DNA of 64,000 bases from positions 1 through 64,000 of the forward strand of contig AQOF01000004.1 in the NCBI GenBank assembly GCA_000565345.1, written 5' to 3'. This DNA comes from Salinivibrio costicola subsp. costicola ATCC 33508 = LMG 11651. GTDB lineage: Bacteria; Pseudomonadota; Gammaproteobacteria; Enterobacterales; Vibrionaceae. This document shows positions 54,199 to 64,000 of the stretch, piece by piece. The position numbers and the translations under genes are program-made. The notes under the pieces are model-generated. The model ran no database searches. It saw nothing but the letters and a program-made list of their open reading frames with translations, and had not been told where the DNA came from. Numbering within the stretch: position 1 is the first letter of the stretch; each line of letters starts with the position of its first letter.

Positions 54199-55210
54199 AT
54201 GACACTTAACACCATTATTGTCGGTGCCAGTGGCTACACAGGAGCCGAGCTTGTCGCCCTTGTCCATCGCCATCCGCAATTGCACTTGGCCGGTTTATAT
54301 GTCTCGGCAGGCAGTGAAGACGCTAATCGTCCTGTGAGCGCGTTGCACGGGCAACTGCGTGGCGTGGTGGATATGCCACTGATGCCATTGTCCTCGCCAC
54401 AGGATGTCGCCAAGCAAGCTGATGTGGTGTTTTTAGCCACCGCGCATGCGGTCAGTCATGAATTGGCGCCGGTTTTTCTGGCTCAAGGTTGCGTGGTGTT
54501 TGATTTGTCGGGGGCGTATCGGGTCAATCAAGCCGATTTTTATCCCGAACACTACGGTTTTGCGCACCAATCGCCGACATGGCTTGAGCAAGCCGTGTAT
54601 GGCTTGGCCGAGTGGCAGGGTGAGGCATTGCAAGCAGCGCAGCTAGTCGCCGTACCTGGGTGTTACCCCACCGCCAGTCAATTAGCGCTCAAACCTGTGC
54701 TGGATGCAGGCTTGTTGGATAAACAAATGTGGCCGGTGATTAATGCTACCAGCGGCGTGACGGGCGCGGGGCGCAAAGCGAGTCTGACCAACAGTTTTTG
54801 CGAAGTGAGCCTGCATGCCTACGGGGTGTTTTCTCATCGTCATCAGCCAGAGATTGCCGCACACCTAGATACGCCGGTGATTTTCACCCCGCACCTTGGC
54901 AGCTACAAACGCGGCATTCTTGCCACCATTACCGCCAAATTAGCGCCAGGTGTTAGTGAGGCGGAGGTGGGGAAGGCACGTCTCTCACGCCTATCAAGAG
55001 GCGCCTTTGGTACGGGTGCTTCCTGCCGGTGAGGTGGCCAAGCTACACGCGGTGCAACATACCGGCTTTTGCGATATTGGCTATCAGGCCGCGCGTGGGC
55101 ATCTGATCCTTACCAGTGCGATTGATAATTTACTTAAAGGCGCGGCCAGCCAAGCCGTGCAGTGTTTAAACCTGAAGTTTGGCTTTGCCGAAACTACCGC
55201 GATTGTCTAG
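54199..55210 (+). CDS. argC: N-acetyl-gamma-glutamyl-phosphate reductase, frameshifted
   Basis: ArgC reduces N-acetylglutamyl phosphate to the semialdehyde in arginine synthesis. The N-terminal NADP domain begins [17 protein letters not shown]; the catalytic cysteine is in [10 protein letters not shown] and the histidine region is SHRHQPEI. Removing one base near 54975 joins the frames ([22 protein letters not shown]) and gives 336 aa, the family length. The ATG follows AAAGAGAGAC. argB follows after 9 bases. Confidence 0.94.
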
Positions 55211-55219
55211 GAGAAACGG

Positions 55220-55999
55220 ATGAAAACGCCATTAGTGATTAAATTAGGCGGTGCGGCACTGAGCTGCGGCGAGACCCTCGCCAAGGTTTTCGGCGCGATC
55301 AATACCTATCGCAGTGAGGCGGAGCGCCCGTTAGTGCTGGTGCATGGTGGCGGCTACTTGGTCGATGATCTGCTCAAAAAGCTCAACCTCACCAGTGTGA
55401 AAAAACAAGGCTTACGGGTCACGCCCACCGACCAGATTGATTATGTCACCGGTGCGTTGGCAGGGACAGCAAACAAGTTGCTGTTAGCCGAAGCGCGTAA
55501 GGCGAAGATTAAAAGCTGTGGCTTGAGCTTGGCCGATGGTGGCCTGTGTCAGGTCAGCCAGTTGGATCCTGAGCTGGGTGCGGTGGGAGAAGCCAGCGCC
55601 GGCGATCCCAGCCTGCTGCAGGCGGTACTGGCCGCAGATTGTGTCCCCATTATTAGCTCGATTGGTATCAGTGACCAAGGTGAGCTGATGAACGTTAATG
55701 CCGACCAAGCAGCGGTCGCGGTGGCGACCACTCTCGGGGCGGAGCTAGTGCTGCTGTCAGATGTCAGTGGTGTGTTGGATGGCAAAGGCCATCTGCTGCC
55801 CTGTTTGACCGAGCTGGATGCGCAACACCTGATAGAAAAAGGCGTGATCACCGATGGCATGGTGGTCAAGGTCAACGCGGCGTTTGCCGCCGCCCGCGAA
55901 CTGGGTAAACCGGTGGAGATTGCCACTTGGCGTTACCCAGAAAAACTCACCCAATTATTCGATGGCCAGCAAATCGGCACCCGGTTTAGCGCCAGTTAA
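55220..55999 (+). CDS. argB: Acetylglutamate kinase
   Basis: ArgB phosphorylates N-acetylglutamate with ATP. The 259-aa amino-acid-kinase-fold protein begins [11 protein letters not shown], has [22 protein letters not shown] [24 protein letters not shown] and the late [12 protein letters not shown]. The short gammaproteobacterial form lacks the N-terminal helix tied to arginine feedback inhibition, so control falls on ArgR and the N-acetylglutamate synthase step. It is the second gene of the arg operon. Confidence 0.97.
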   Translation: MKTPLVIKLGGAALSCGETLAKVFGAINTYRSEAERPLVLVHGGGYLVDDLLKKLNLTSVKKQGLRVTPTDQIDYVTGALAGTANKLLLAEARKAKIKSCGLSLADGGLCQVSQLDPELGAVGEASAGDPSLLQAVLAADCVPIISSIGISDQGELMNVNADQAAVAVATTLGAELVLLSDVSGVLDGKGHLLPCLTELDAQHLIEKGVITDGMVVKVNAAFAAARELGKPVEIATWRYPEKLTQLFDGQQIGTRFSAS

Positions 56000-56054
56000 T
56001 AAGACGTATAACGACGCTACTCAAACCGTCGCATCATGATTTAAGGAGAACAAG

Positions 56055-57266
56055 ATGAGCAAAGTCAACAAAGTGGTACTGGCCTATTCGGGTGGATTGG
56101 ATACCTCGGCCATCATTCCCTGGCTAAAAGAACACTATGACTGTGAAGTCGTCGCCTTTGTCGCCGACGTCGGTCAAGGCGAGCAAGAGCTCGAAGGCAT
56201 TGAGCAAAAAGCGCTCGCTTCGGGGGCATCACAGTGTTTTATCGCCGATCTAAAACACGAAATGGTGGCGGATTATATTTATCCCAGCCTGAAAACCGGT
56301 GCGGTGTATGAAGGCAAGTACCTACTTGGCACCTCGATGGCGCGTCCTATCATTGCCAAAGCGCAGGTCGCGTGCGCCCTCGAGGTCGGCGCGGATGCGC
56401 TTTGCCACGGCTGTACCGGAAAGGGGAACGATCAAGTCCGTTTTGAGAGCACCTTCTCCGCGCTGGCGCCGCAGCTGAAAGTGATTGCGCCTTGGCGTGA
56501 GTGGGATCTCACCAGTCGTGAAGCCCTGCTCGATTACTTGGCCGCCCGTGATATTCCGTGCACGGCGAGCCTTGAGAAAATCTATTCACGTGATGCCAAT
56601 GCTTGGCACGTCTCAACCGAAGGCGGCGTGTTAGAAGATACCTGGACGGCGGCCAACCAAGATTGCTGGGTATGGACTGTCGCGCCGGAAGAGGCGCCCA
56701 ATACGCCCGAGTTTGTCACCTTGGGAGTACAAAGCGGGGAAGTGGTCTCGGTCGATGGTGAATCCATGTCGCCTTATGACGTGCTAACGCTATTGAATGA
56801 CAAAGGTGCCGAACATGGCGTGGGACGGATTGATATCGTTGAGAACCGTTTGGTGGGGATGAAATCCCGCGGCTGCTACGAAACCCCGGGTGGCACCATC
56901 ATCATGGAAGCACTGCGCGGCGTTGAACAATTGGTGCTGGATAAAGAGAGTTATCAGTTCCGTGAGGAACTCGGTTTAAAAGCCTCTCACCTGATTTATG
57001 ATGGGCGTTGGTTTACGCCACTTTGTCAGTCGATTGTTGCCGCGGCCAATTCTCTCGCCGCACCGGTAACGGGCGAGGTGGTAATCAAGCTCTATAAAGG
57101 GCAAGCGACGGTGGTACAAAAGCGCTCGACCAATAGCTTGTACTCGGAAGACTTTGCCACCTTCGGGGATGACGATGTCTACGATCACAGCCACGCCGAA
57201 GGCTTTATCCGTTTGTATTCGCTGTCGAGCCGGATTCGGACACTGAACAAACAAAAACAATCCTAA
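56055..57266 (+). CDS. argG: Argininosuccinate synthase
   Basis: ArgG joins citrulline and aspartate with ATP hydrolysis. The 403-aa protein has the PP-loop [12 protein letters not shown], the citrulline/aspartate region [14 protein letters not shown] and EGGVLEDTW. The ATG at 56055 follows AAGGAG. It lies between argB and argHA; inclusion of argG in the argCB-H operon is typical of vibrios but not of E. coli. Confidence 0.98.
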   Translation: MSKVNKVVLAYSGGLDTSAIIPWLKEHYDCEVVAFVADVGQGEQELEGIEQKALASGASQCFIADLKHEMVADYIYPSLKTGAVYEGKYLLGTSMARPIIAKAQVACALEVGADALCHGCTGKGNDQVRFESTFSALAPQLKVIAPWREWDLTSREALLDYLAARDIPCTASLEKIYSRDANAWHVSTEGGVLEDTWTAANQDCWVWTVAPEEAPNTPEFVTLGVQSGEVVSVDGESMSPYDVLTLLNDKGAEHGVGRIDIVENRLVGMKSRGCYETPGGTIIMEALRGVEQLVLDKESYQFREELGLKASHLIYDGRWFTPLCQSIVAAANSLAAPVTGEVVIKLYKGQATVVQKRSTNSLYSEDFATFGDDDVYDHSHAEGFIRLYSLSSRIRTLNKQKQS

Positions 57267-57301
57267 TTAAAAAAGCATCGTGAGCAGTAAGGAGAGACAG
57301 C

Positions 57302-59188
57302 ATGGCATTATGGGGCGGACGCTTTAGTCAAGCAGCAGACAAACGGTTTCAAGCGTTTAATGATTCGCTGCGCTTTGACTATCGCTTAGCAGAGCAAGAC
57401 ATTGTGGGCTCCATTGCTTGGTCGAAAGCCTTGCGTTCAGTGGGCGTGCTGAGTGATGACGAGCAACAGCAATTGGAGCTGGCGCTCAATGAGCTCAAGC
57501 TGTCGGTGATGGAAAACCCTGAGCAGATCTTAAACTCAGAGTCCGAAGATATTCACAGTTGGGTCGAGCAGCAACTGATCGATAAAGTCGGGGATTTGGG
57601 CAAAAAGCTGCATACCGGGCGCTCACGCAACGATCAGGTGGCCACGGATCTCAAACTGTGGTGTCGCCAGCAAGGCCAGCAAATCTTGCTGTCTCTCGAT
57701 AAGCTTCAGCAGCAGCTGGTGGATGTGGCGGGTCAGCACCATGGTACCGTGCTGCCTGGCTACACCCACTTGCAGCGTGCACAACCTGTGACCTTTGCCC
57801 ATTGGTGTCTGGCCTATCTGGAGATGTTTGAGCGTGATACCACGCGTTTGCAAGATGCGCTTAGTCGCTTGGATACCTGCCCACTCGGATCGGGGGCGCT
57901 GGCAGGCACCGCGTACCCGATTGATCGCGATGCCTTGGCACAAAACCTGGGATTTAGACGGGCCACCCGTAATAGTTTGGATTCGGTCTCGGACCGCGAT
58001 CATGTGATGGAGATGATGTCTGCTGCATCCATGTCGATGTTGCATCTGTCACGGATGGCCGAAGACATGATCTTCTATAACTCGGGCGAGTCCGGGTTTA
58101 TCGAGCTGGCCGATACCGTCACCTCAGGCTCGTCGCTGATGCCACAGAAGAAAAACCCCGATGCGTTAGAACTGATACGTGGTCGAACGGGTCGGGTGTA
58201 TGGTTCCTTGTCGGCAATGATGATGACAGTGAAAGCCTTGCCGCTGGCCTACAACAAGGACATGCAAGAAGACAAAGAAGGGCTATTCGATGCCATGGAC
58301 ACCTGGCATGACTGCTTAGACATGGCGGCCCTGTGCTTTGAAGGCATCACCATCCATAAAGACAAAACCTTGCAAGCGGCGCAGCAAGGTCATGCCAATG
58401 CGACCGAGCTGGCCGATTATTTGGTGAGCAAAGGGATCCCGTTCCGTGAAGCCCACCATATTGTTGGCGTGGCGGTGGTGTCAGCCATTGAGCAAGGGTG
58501 TGCGCTGGAAGCGCTGCCGCTAGAAACCTTGCAGCAATTCTCACCGGTGATTGAAGATGATGTGTATGCCATGCTCACGATTGAATCCTGCTTGGCCCAA
58601 CGTCGGGCACTGGGAGGGGTGGCACCTGAGCAGGTCAGCTTTGCTATTCAAGAAGCGCAAAAGCGCTTGGATAAGCGCTTTACCCCCAAAGTCACCGGTG
58701 CGCTCGGCGCGGCTCACCGATTTGGATACCATTGAAGGCATGGTGGTGTATTGGGCGAAATTGGGGGAGAACTTACCGCGCGACCGTCATGAATTAGTGC
58801 GTAATATTGGCCTGTTTGCGGTATCTGAGCATCAAGGGGATTTGACCGGCTGCGGATCGCTGTATATTTACGACTCAGGCTGGCAGAAATTCGCTCCTTA
58901 GGGGTTGAAGCGGGCTGGCAGCGCCAAGGACACGGCACGGCGTTGATGATGCACTTGATTAAAAAAGCCAAGCAAATGGCGATTGAGCAAGTCTTTGTCC
59001 TCACCCGGGTGCCCGAGTTTTTCACCCAGTTGGGCTTTACCTCAGTGTCGAAATCGCAATTGCCAGAGAAAGTGATGAAAGATTGTGAAATCTGTCCGCG
59101 CTTCCACGCCTGTGATGAAGTGGCTCTGACCTATAACATTGCGGGACCGGCGACGATCTCGACCTTCTCACATGCAGAGATTGAGTGA
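57302..59188 (+). CDS. argH: Fused argininosuccinate lyase / N-acetylglutamate synthase, two frameshifts
   Basis: The N-terminal 450 residues are argininosuccinate lyase ([16 protein letters not shown], the [12 protein letters not shown] signature). After a short linker a GNAT acetyltransferase domain begins ([15 protein letters not shown]) and shows the acetyl-CoA loop [12 protein letters not shown] and [10 protein letters not shown]. This ArgH-ArgA fusion is known from Vibrio, Moritella and relatives and makes N-acetylglutamate, the first arginine intermediate. Removing one base near 58696 and adding one near 58880 gives 628 aa. The lyase alone is intact even as read. Confidence 0.93.
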
Positions 59189-59205
59189 AAAAGTGTGGGG
59201 CGGCT

Positions 59206-59445
59206 TTAGGGCCGCTTTCTGTTGCGCCGAAACGGATAAATCAGCAAATGAAGCAGCAGCAGCGCGCTGGCACTGCCAGCGGCGAACAGTAATGCGATCG
59301 ATTCAACTTGCCGTGGCGTGTCGGCATAGGCCCACCACCAAAACGGCCAAAGTATGGCAGAAATGACAGCAAGTTGGGTCATACAGCGCGTGCAGCGTCC
59401 TAACTTCTGCTTCCAAATGCCAGATTGACAATATTTACAAGCCAT
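59206..59445 (-). CDS. DUF3624 family small membrane protein
   Basis: The 79-aa protein begins MACKYCQSGIWKQKLGRCTRCM, with two CxxC pairs like a small zinc ribbon, followed by two hydrophobic segments (about residues 22-40 and 50-70) and a basic end. I recognise it as the DUF3624 family of vibrios; its function is unknown. It is convergent with argHA. The frame is open to 59541, but the family starts at this Met. Confidence 0.8.
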   Translation of the reverse strand: MACKYCQSGIWKQKLGRCTRCMTQLAVISAILWPFWWWAYADTPRQVESIALLFAAGSASALLLLHLLIYPFRRNRKRP

Positions 59446-59505
59446 ATGGGCTCTCTTGGTCAGTGAGGGCGATACGCCATTGTGGCGCAGTGAGTCGTTG
59501 GATAC

Positions 59506-59528
59506 AAAAAAGCCTCCACGAAGGAGGC
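59506..59528 (-). terminator. Intrinsic terminator of the prx-lpd transcript
   Basis: GCCTCC at 59512-59517 pairs with GGAGGC at 59523-59528; on the minus strand six T follow. It lies 77 bp past the dehydrogenase stop. Confidence 0.9.
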
Positions 59529-59605
59529 AAAAGGTAAGCAAGTGCTTGGGGAAGCAACAGGCATTGCCTGTAAAGCGCCGAGCGTTCGGCGAAAAGGGCA
59601 GTGAA

Positions 59606-61057
59606 TTAGCAGCCTGGGCCGCAATCCATGCAGTGTTTGATCATCTCTGGGCCGAGTTTGAGTTTGGCGTTGACATCACGCAGCGCGGTACGTACCCCTT
59701 CTTCAATCACTGGGTGATAAAAGGGCATATCCAACATTTGCGAAATGGTCATTTGGTTTTGGTGAGCCCAGGCGAGTAAGTGTGCTAAGTGCTCGGCGTT
59801 CGGCCCAATCATTTCTGCGCCCAAGAAACGCCCTGTGCCTTGCTCGGCATAAACATGCAATAAGCCTTTATTGCGTAGCATGACCCGTGAGCGACCTTGT
59901 CCCTCAAAGGAAACCACACCGATTTCAAAACAGCCACATGGGCCGAGACGATCGGTAATTGCTTTATAGCTTTCGCCCACCATCGCAATTTGCGGGTCGG
60001 AGAAGACCGCGGATAGCTTGCTACGGCGCAGTCCCGCACGGATATCTTTGCCGCGCCCCGCGTTGTCACCGGCAATTCTGGCTTGGTCAGCCGCTTCGTG
60101 CAGCAGTGGAATTTGGTTGTTAGCATCACCGGCAATAAAAATGTGCGGTGCGGTGGTTTGCAGGGTGTAACTATCGGCAACCGGCACCCCGCGGGCATCC
60201 ACTTTGATGCTGGTCGCGTCAAGGTTAAGTTTGTCGACATTGGGGCGACGACCGGTGGCGGCAACCACGTAATCAACCCAACGCAACTGGCTTTCGCCGT
60301 TTTTGTCGCAGTAACGGATTTGGACCTTATCACCTTCACGGATCATCTCTTCAACCTTGGCATCGGCATCGAGATAAAACTCCTCGCTGAAGGTTTTATC
60401 CGCATATGCCATGATATCTGGGTCGGTGAGTGGACCCACTTGGCCGCCGACGCCAAACATAGTCATCTCGACACCGAGGCGGTGTAACGCTTGACCCAGT
60501 TCAAGGCCAATCACGCCCGGACCAAACACGGCGACCGATTCAGGTAAGTCATCCCATTCGAAAATATCATCGTTAACCACCAAACGATCACCGAGGTGAT
60601 TCCAGGCCTCGGGCCAGCTCGGACGCGAGCCGGTCGCAATCACAATGCGGTCAGCATGGATAGTGGTGTGATCGTCAACCATCAAGGTATGATCATCGAC
60701 AAAACGTGCATAGCCATCGATTTTGTCTTGGGCGGGGATGTCGTCGACACTTTCCAATACAAAGCCGACAAAGCGATCACGCTCGCGTTTAACCCGATCC
60801 ATTACCTCACGACCATTTATCTCGGTACTTCCGCTTGGGTAGACACCAAAACCGGGCGCTTTGTCGATATGGTGCGCCGCTTCGGCGGCCGCAATTAACA
60901 GTTTGGATGGCATGCAGCCAACACGTGCACAGGTGGTGCCATACGGGCCGCCTTCAATCATCACCACGCTATCTGTCTGTGCTTTTGCCGCGCGATAGGC
61001 ACCGAGTCCGGCGGTCCCGCCACCAATCACAGCCACATCAACCGTTAATGTCTTCAT
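59606..61057 (-). CDS. Dihydrolipoamide-dehydrogenase-like flavoprotein disulfide reductase
   Basis: The 483-aa protein has the FAD-binding VIGGGTAGLGAYRAA, the redox disulfide CARVGCMPSK, the NAD(P) site FGPGVIGLELGQAL, the second FAD motif IFIAGDANNQIPLLHEA, and the active-site histidine-glutamate in YHPVIEEGVRTAL. It ends in an unusual cysteine-rich tail CMDCGPGC. No 2-oxoacid dehydrogenase genes are nearby. It lies downstream of prx-grx, so I infer a role in recycling thiols in peroxide defence; V. cholerae has the same arrangement. Confidence 0.85.
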   Translation of the reverse strand: MKTLTVDVAVIGGGTAGLGAYRAAKAQTDSVVMIEGGPYGTTCARVGCMPSKLLIAAAEAAHHIDKAPGFGVYPSGSTEINGREVMDRVKRERDRFVGFVLESVDDIPAQDKIDGYARFVDDHTLMVDDHTTIHADRIVIATGSRPSWPEAWNHLGDRLVVNDDIFEWDDLPESVAVFGPGVIGLELGQALHRLGVEMTMFGVGGQVGPLTDPDIMAYADKTFSEEFYLDADAKVEEMIREGDKVQIRYCDKNGESQLRWVDYVVAATGRRPNVDKLNLDATSIKVDARGVPVADSYTLQTTAPHIFIAGDANNQIPLLHEAADQARIAGDNAGRGKDIRAGLRRSKLSAVFSDPQIAMVGESYKAITDRLGPCGCFEIGVVSFEGQGRSRVMLRNKGLLHVYAEQGTGRFLGAEMIGPNAEHLAHLLAWAHQNQMTISQMLDMPFYHPVIEEGVRTALRDVNAKLKLGPEMIKHCMDCGPGC

Positions 61058-61079
61058 TGCTTTCTCCTGGGAAAATAAC

Positions 61080-61099
61080 GGGCGGCAAGGCTGCCGCCC
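61080..61099 (-). terminator. Hairpin between prx and the dehydrogenase gene
   Basis: GGGCGGC and GCCGCCC form a perfect 7-bp stem with a 6-base loop, followed on the minus strand by GTTATTTTCC. It is a weak attenuating terminator inside the operon. Confidence 0.5.
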
Positions 61100-61109
61100 A
61101 AACAGCGGA

Positions 61110-61841
61110 TTACTGGTTTAGGTAAGTGTCGAGCTCTTCGCTGCCACCGATGTGACGGCCACCGATAAATACTTGTGGCACCGTGGCACGGCCGGTGACT
61201 GCGCGTAAAGAGACCGTGGTGGCATCTTTACCGAGGATGATTTCTTCGAACTGAAGTCCTTCATCGATCAGTGCTTGTTTTGCTTTGGCACAGAATGGGC
61301 AGCCTGGCTTGCTAAACACGGTGATCGAGTCTTGCAGTTTATGCTCAGGAGCAATATAGCCCAGCATGGTGTCGGCATCAGAGACCTTGAACGGGTCACC
61401 TGGTTCGTTTGGCTCAACAAACATTTTTTCGACCACGCCGTTTTTTACCAGCATGCTGTAGCGCCATGAGCGTTTGCCAAAGCCAAGATCATTTTTGTCG
61501 ACCAGCATGTCCATGCCATCGGTGAACTCACCGTTACCATCAGGTAGTACATGGATGTTGTCAGCATCTTGGTCGGCTTTCCATGCGTTCATTACAAAGG
61601 TGTCATTGACCGAGACACAAACGATGTCATCAACGCCGTGTTGTTGAAAGACAGGGTACAGCTCGTTATAGCGTGGCAGATGCGAAGAAGAACACGTCGG
61701 GGTGAACGCGCCTGGCAGGCTGAACACAATGACGGTTTTGTTGGCAAAGATGTCATCGCTGGTCACGTCTTTCCACTGATCGCCTTCGCGAGTGCGGAAG
61801 GTTACTTGTGGTACTGGCTGGCCTTCTTTGGTTGCTGTCAT
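61110..61841 (-). CDS. Peroxiredoxin-glutaredoxin hybrid (Prx5-Grx)
   Basis: The 243-aa fusion has an N-terminal Prx5-type peroxiredoxin (peroxidatic cysteine in [16 protein letters not shown], near residue 50) and a C-terminal glutaredoxin with CPFC (near 180) and the glutathione-binding [15 protein letters not shown]. It reduces peroxides using glutathione, as shown for the Haemophilus, Chromatium and Vibrio hybrids. It is divergent from oxyR across an OxyR operator, so peroxide induction is expected. Confidence 0.95.
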   Translation of the reverse strand: MTATKEGQPVPQVTFRTREGDQWKDVTSDDIFANKTVIVFSLPGAFTPTCSSSHLPRYNELYPVFQQHGVDDIVCVSVNDTFVMNAWKADQDADNIHVLPDGNGEFTDGMDMLVDKNDLGFGKRSWRYSMLVKNGVVEKMFVEPNEPGDPFKVSDADTMLGYIAPEHKLQDSITVFSKPGCPFCAKAKQALIDEGLQFEEIILGKDATTVSLRAVTGRATVPQVFIGGRHIGGSEELDTYLNQ

Positions 61842-61938
61842 GAATCGTTCCTTTTGTTTTCAATTAAAGTTGTTAAGCGAGAAGTGACTCGCTGTGTTTT
61901 GATGGGTCTAGTATTGCTAAATAAGATTGATAGCTCTA

Positions 61939-61975
61939 ATCGCTTGATGCTATGGTTTTGATAGTTATCCCCTAT
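61939..61975. promoter_or_regulatory. OxyR operator between prx-grx and oxyR
   Basis: Four tetranucleotides, ATCG, CTAT, ATAG and CTAT, are separated by exactly 7 bases each (starts at 61939, 61950, 61961, 61972). Three match the known OxyR pattern ATAG-N7-CTAT-N7-ATAG-N7-CTAT exactly and the first differs by one base. The site ends 13 bp before the oxyR ATG, fitting autorepression and activation of prx. Confidence 0.85.
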
Positions 61976-61988
61976 AGAAGAGACAACG

Positions 61989-62897
61989 ATGAACATTCGT
62001 GACTTGGAGTATTTGGTTGCGTTGGCTGAACACCGACATTTTCGCAAAGCCGCTGAGGCTTGCTTTGTCAGCCAGCCGACCTTGAGTGGCCAAATTCGTA
62101 AACTGGAGGATGAACTCGGCGTCAGCTTACTTGAGCGTACCAGTCGTCGGGTTTTGTTCACCGATGCCGGTATGAGGTTAGTACAGCAAGCACGTAACGT
62201 ATTGCGGGAAGTCACAATTTTAACCGAATTGGCCAGTGAGCAAGGTGAAAGTATGACCGGCCCCCTACATATTGGTTTTATTCCCACCGTGGGGCCGTAT
62301 CTATTACCCAAAATCATTCCGATGTTGCGAGATTGTTTCCCAGATTTAGAGCTGTTTATTCATGAGGGACAAACCCAGCAACTGGTTCAGCAGTTGGAAG
62401 AAGGAAAGCTCGATTGCGTTATCCTGGCCTCTGTCGAAGAAACACAGCACCTTAAAGAGCTGCCACTCTATGATGAGCCGATGTTGCTTGCGGTCAACGA
62501 AAAGCACCGGTTGGCGGAATGTGCTGAAGTTGCGCTTGATGTGTTAGACGGGGAAACCTTGTTGATGCTGGGCGATGGCCACTGTTTGCGCGATCAAGCC
62601 ATGGGCTTTTGTTTTAAAGTCGGTGCGCAAGAGGATCAACGTTTCCGCGCGACCAGTCTAGAAACGTTACGCAACATGGTGGCCGCAGGAAGTGGGATTA
62701 CCTTATTGCCTCAGCTGTCCGTGCCTGCCGATAAACGCGATGGTGTGGTGTATATACCCATTACGTCACCGACGCCGTCGCGACAAATCACGCTCGATTA
62801 TCGCCCTGGCTCGCCGCTACGAGGACGATATGAACAGCTTGCGGACGCCATTGGTGGCCAGATGACCGCGATAATGAGCGGCTTAAATCACCGCTAA
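61989..62897 (+). CDS. oxyR: Hydrogen peroxide-sensing regulator OxyR
   Basis: The 302-aa LysR-type regulator has an N-terminal helix-turn-helix (MNIRDLEYLVALAEHRHFRKAAEACFVSQPTLS region) and the two redox cysteines in GDGHCLRDQAMGFCF, spaced as Cys199 and Cys208 of E. coli OxyR. H2O2 forms the disulfide and turns on peroxidase genes. It is divergent from its likely target prx-grx, with an OxyR operator in between, and is followed by mrcA on the opposite strand. Confidence 0.97.
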   Translation: MNIRDLEYLVALAEHRHFRKAAEACFVSQPTLSGQIRKLEDELGVSLLERTSRRVLFTDAGMRLVQQARNVLREVTILTELASEQGESMTGPLHIGFIPTVGPYLLPKIIPMLRDCFPDLELFIHEGQTQQLVQQLEEGKLDCVILASVEETQHLKELPLYDEPMLLAVNEKHRLAECAEVALDVLDGETLLMLGDGHCLRDQAMGFCFKVGAQEDQRFRATSLETLRNMVAAGSGITLLPQLSVPADKRDGVVYIPITSPTPSRQITLDYRPGSPLRGRYEQLADAIGGQMTAIMSGLNHR

Positions 62898-62920
62898 CAC
62901 AAGATACTGGCATTGAGGGG

Positions 62921-62946
62921 ACAACGCCCACGGATGTGGGCGTTGT
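62921..62946. terminator. Hairpin between convergent oxyR and mrcA
   Basis: A perfect 11-bp stem (ACAACGCCCAC/GTGGGCGTTGT) with a 4-base loop lies 24 bp after the oxyR stop. T-runs are poor on both sides, but position and stability suggest a shared terminator. Confidence 0.65.
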
Positions 62947-62965
62947 GGTTTAAGCGTTTATCGAG

Positions 62966-64000
62966 TTAAAACAAGGATTCCGTGCTGGACTCGTAAATGT
63001 TGCCATCTGACTGATCCGATACATATTCTGTCGGCTCGGTGCCTTTGATAAAGTACTCAAACATCGAGGTATGATCGGTTTTTCTTGTCAGCAGTCCGGT
63101 CTCGCGATCGATCCGTACTTTGACTATGCCGGACGGCACCACTTTATTTTGCTCTGGTACATCCGCAAGAGCATGCTGCATAAAGTCAATCCAAGCAGGT
63201 TCTGCGGTTTTCGCGCCAGATTCCGCCCCATAAATCGGTTGGCGCTCGTCGCCTAAATTAGCATTGCGAGTGGTGCGACCGAGTTCACGCGAATGATCAT
63301 CAAAGCCAACCCAAACCGTGGTGACGATACCTGGGCCATAGCCAGTGTACCAAGTGTCTTTGGAGTCATTGGTGGTCCCGGTTTTACCACCGATATCGCG
63401 ACGTTTAAGCGCTTGAGCGCGCCAGCCCGTGCCGTTCCAACCGGTGCCATAACGCCAATCGCCGCCGCCCCAAATGTTGCTTTGCATCATTTCGCGCACC
63501 AAGAACGCATTTTGTTCATCAATCACTTGCTTGGCATTGCGCGGTGTTGGTTGGTCACTGCCATTGTCCGTCAATAAGTTTTGCTCATTAAACGGGTCAG
63601 CCTTTTCCGGTTTGCGCTCACAGTGGTCGCATATAACCGGTGGGTTGGCACGATAGATCTCCGCTCCAAAGGGGGTTTCGACCCGATCAATGATAAAGGC
63701 TCCATAAAATAGCCGCCATTGGCAAACACGCTAAAGCCTTGTGCCATTTCGACGGGGGTTAAGCTGCCTGCCCCCAGAGCAATCGCTTCAGCGCGCGGTA
63801 GGTCGTCACGTTGGAAACCAAAACGCGTGAGGAAGTCCAGCGTATCGTCGAGCCCCACTCGGCGGAGTACTCGCACCGCCATGACGTTTTTCGACTGGGC
63901 TAATCCCAATCGGGCGCGCGTCGGGCCGGCATAGCGTGGCGGTGAGTTTTTAGGACGCCATGCCACCCCTTGGCTGCGATCCCAACGGTTAATGGGCGCG
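62966..64000 (-). CDS. mrcA: Penicillin-binding protein 1A (3' part), frameshifted, runs off the window
   Basis: Only the C-terminal part of this class A PBP (glycosyltransferase plus transpeptidase) lies in the window; the gene continues past 64000. Visible are the transpeptidase motif SxN (SKNVMAVRV), the KTG box (GGKTGTTNDSKD) and the FANGGYFMEP region. One missing T near 63697 breaks the frame; adding it restores MEPFIIDRVETPFGAEIY and a stretch with CDHCERKPEK. It synthesises and cross-links peptidoglycan in the periplasm. The oxyR-mrcA neighbourhood matches V. cholerae. Confidence 0.93.

Overview
The window reads as a chromosomal housekeeping region of a gammaproteobacterium of the family Vibrionaceae. 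Gene content and order resemble the origin-proximal part of Vibrio cholerae chromosome 1 (LPS core genes; cpx; hslVU; metJBLF; aphA and ppc; arg genes; prx and oxyR). Family-typical markers are a fused argH-argA gene, a peroxiredoxin-glutaredoxin hybrid, a Kdo kinase and AphA. Base composition looks close to 50 percent GC, which would suit Salinivibrio, Grimontia or a similar genus, but the genus is not certain. I saw no tRNA or rRNA gene, insertion sequence, prophage or CRISPR array.

Layout. 1-4.8 kb: coaBC, radC, rpmB-rpmG, a small membrane protein, mutM, coaD. 4.8-13.7 kb: a minus-strand LPS/lipid A cluster (acyltransferase, glycosyltransferases, waaA, waaF, lpxM, hldD) with kdkA on the plus strand. 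13.8-16.9 kb: a TetR regulator and kbl-tdh (threonine catabolism). 17-24.2 kb: envC, gpmI, a rhodanese, secB, gpsA, cysE, pfkA. 24.4-29.5 kb: fieF, cpxP, cpxRA, trmL, tpiA. 29.7-35.3 kb: small genes, fpr with a cysteine-rich regulator, glpX, zapB, rraA, menA. 35.5-43.4 kb: hslVU, ftsN, cytR, priA, rpmE, maeB. 43.5-53.7 kb: metJ, metB-metL, metF, aphA, metY, ppc. 54-59.2 kb: argC-argB-argG-argHA behind an ArgR-controlled promoter. 59.2-64 kb: a DUF3624 protein, a dihydrolipoamide-dehydrogenase-like protein, prx-grx, oxyR and the 3' part of mrcA.

Sequence quality. Sixteen genes, many of them essential or universally conserved (priA, hslV, maeB, metB, mrcA and others), carry about 21 single-base frameshifts, mostly in short homopolymers. 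Each is repaired by adding or removing one base, and the restored proteins have normal lengths. I treat these as probable sequencing errors and annotate each gene over its whole span.

Regulation readable from the DNA: tandem met boxes at metJ/metB and metF; a perfect CpxR box between cpxP and cpxR; an OxyR tetranucleotide operator before oxyR; two ARG boxes over the arg promoter; and TGTAAY-N3-RTTACA palindromes, like HexR boxes, upstream of both pfkA and ppc. The most unusual element is a 16-codon open frame with a ribosome binding site in the argC leader. It ends in three consecutive Arg codons and is followed by hairpins, so it may be an arginine-sensing leader peptide on top of ArgR control. 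argE is absent from its usual position between ppc and argC.
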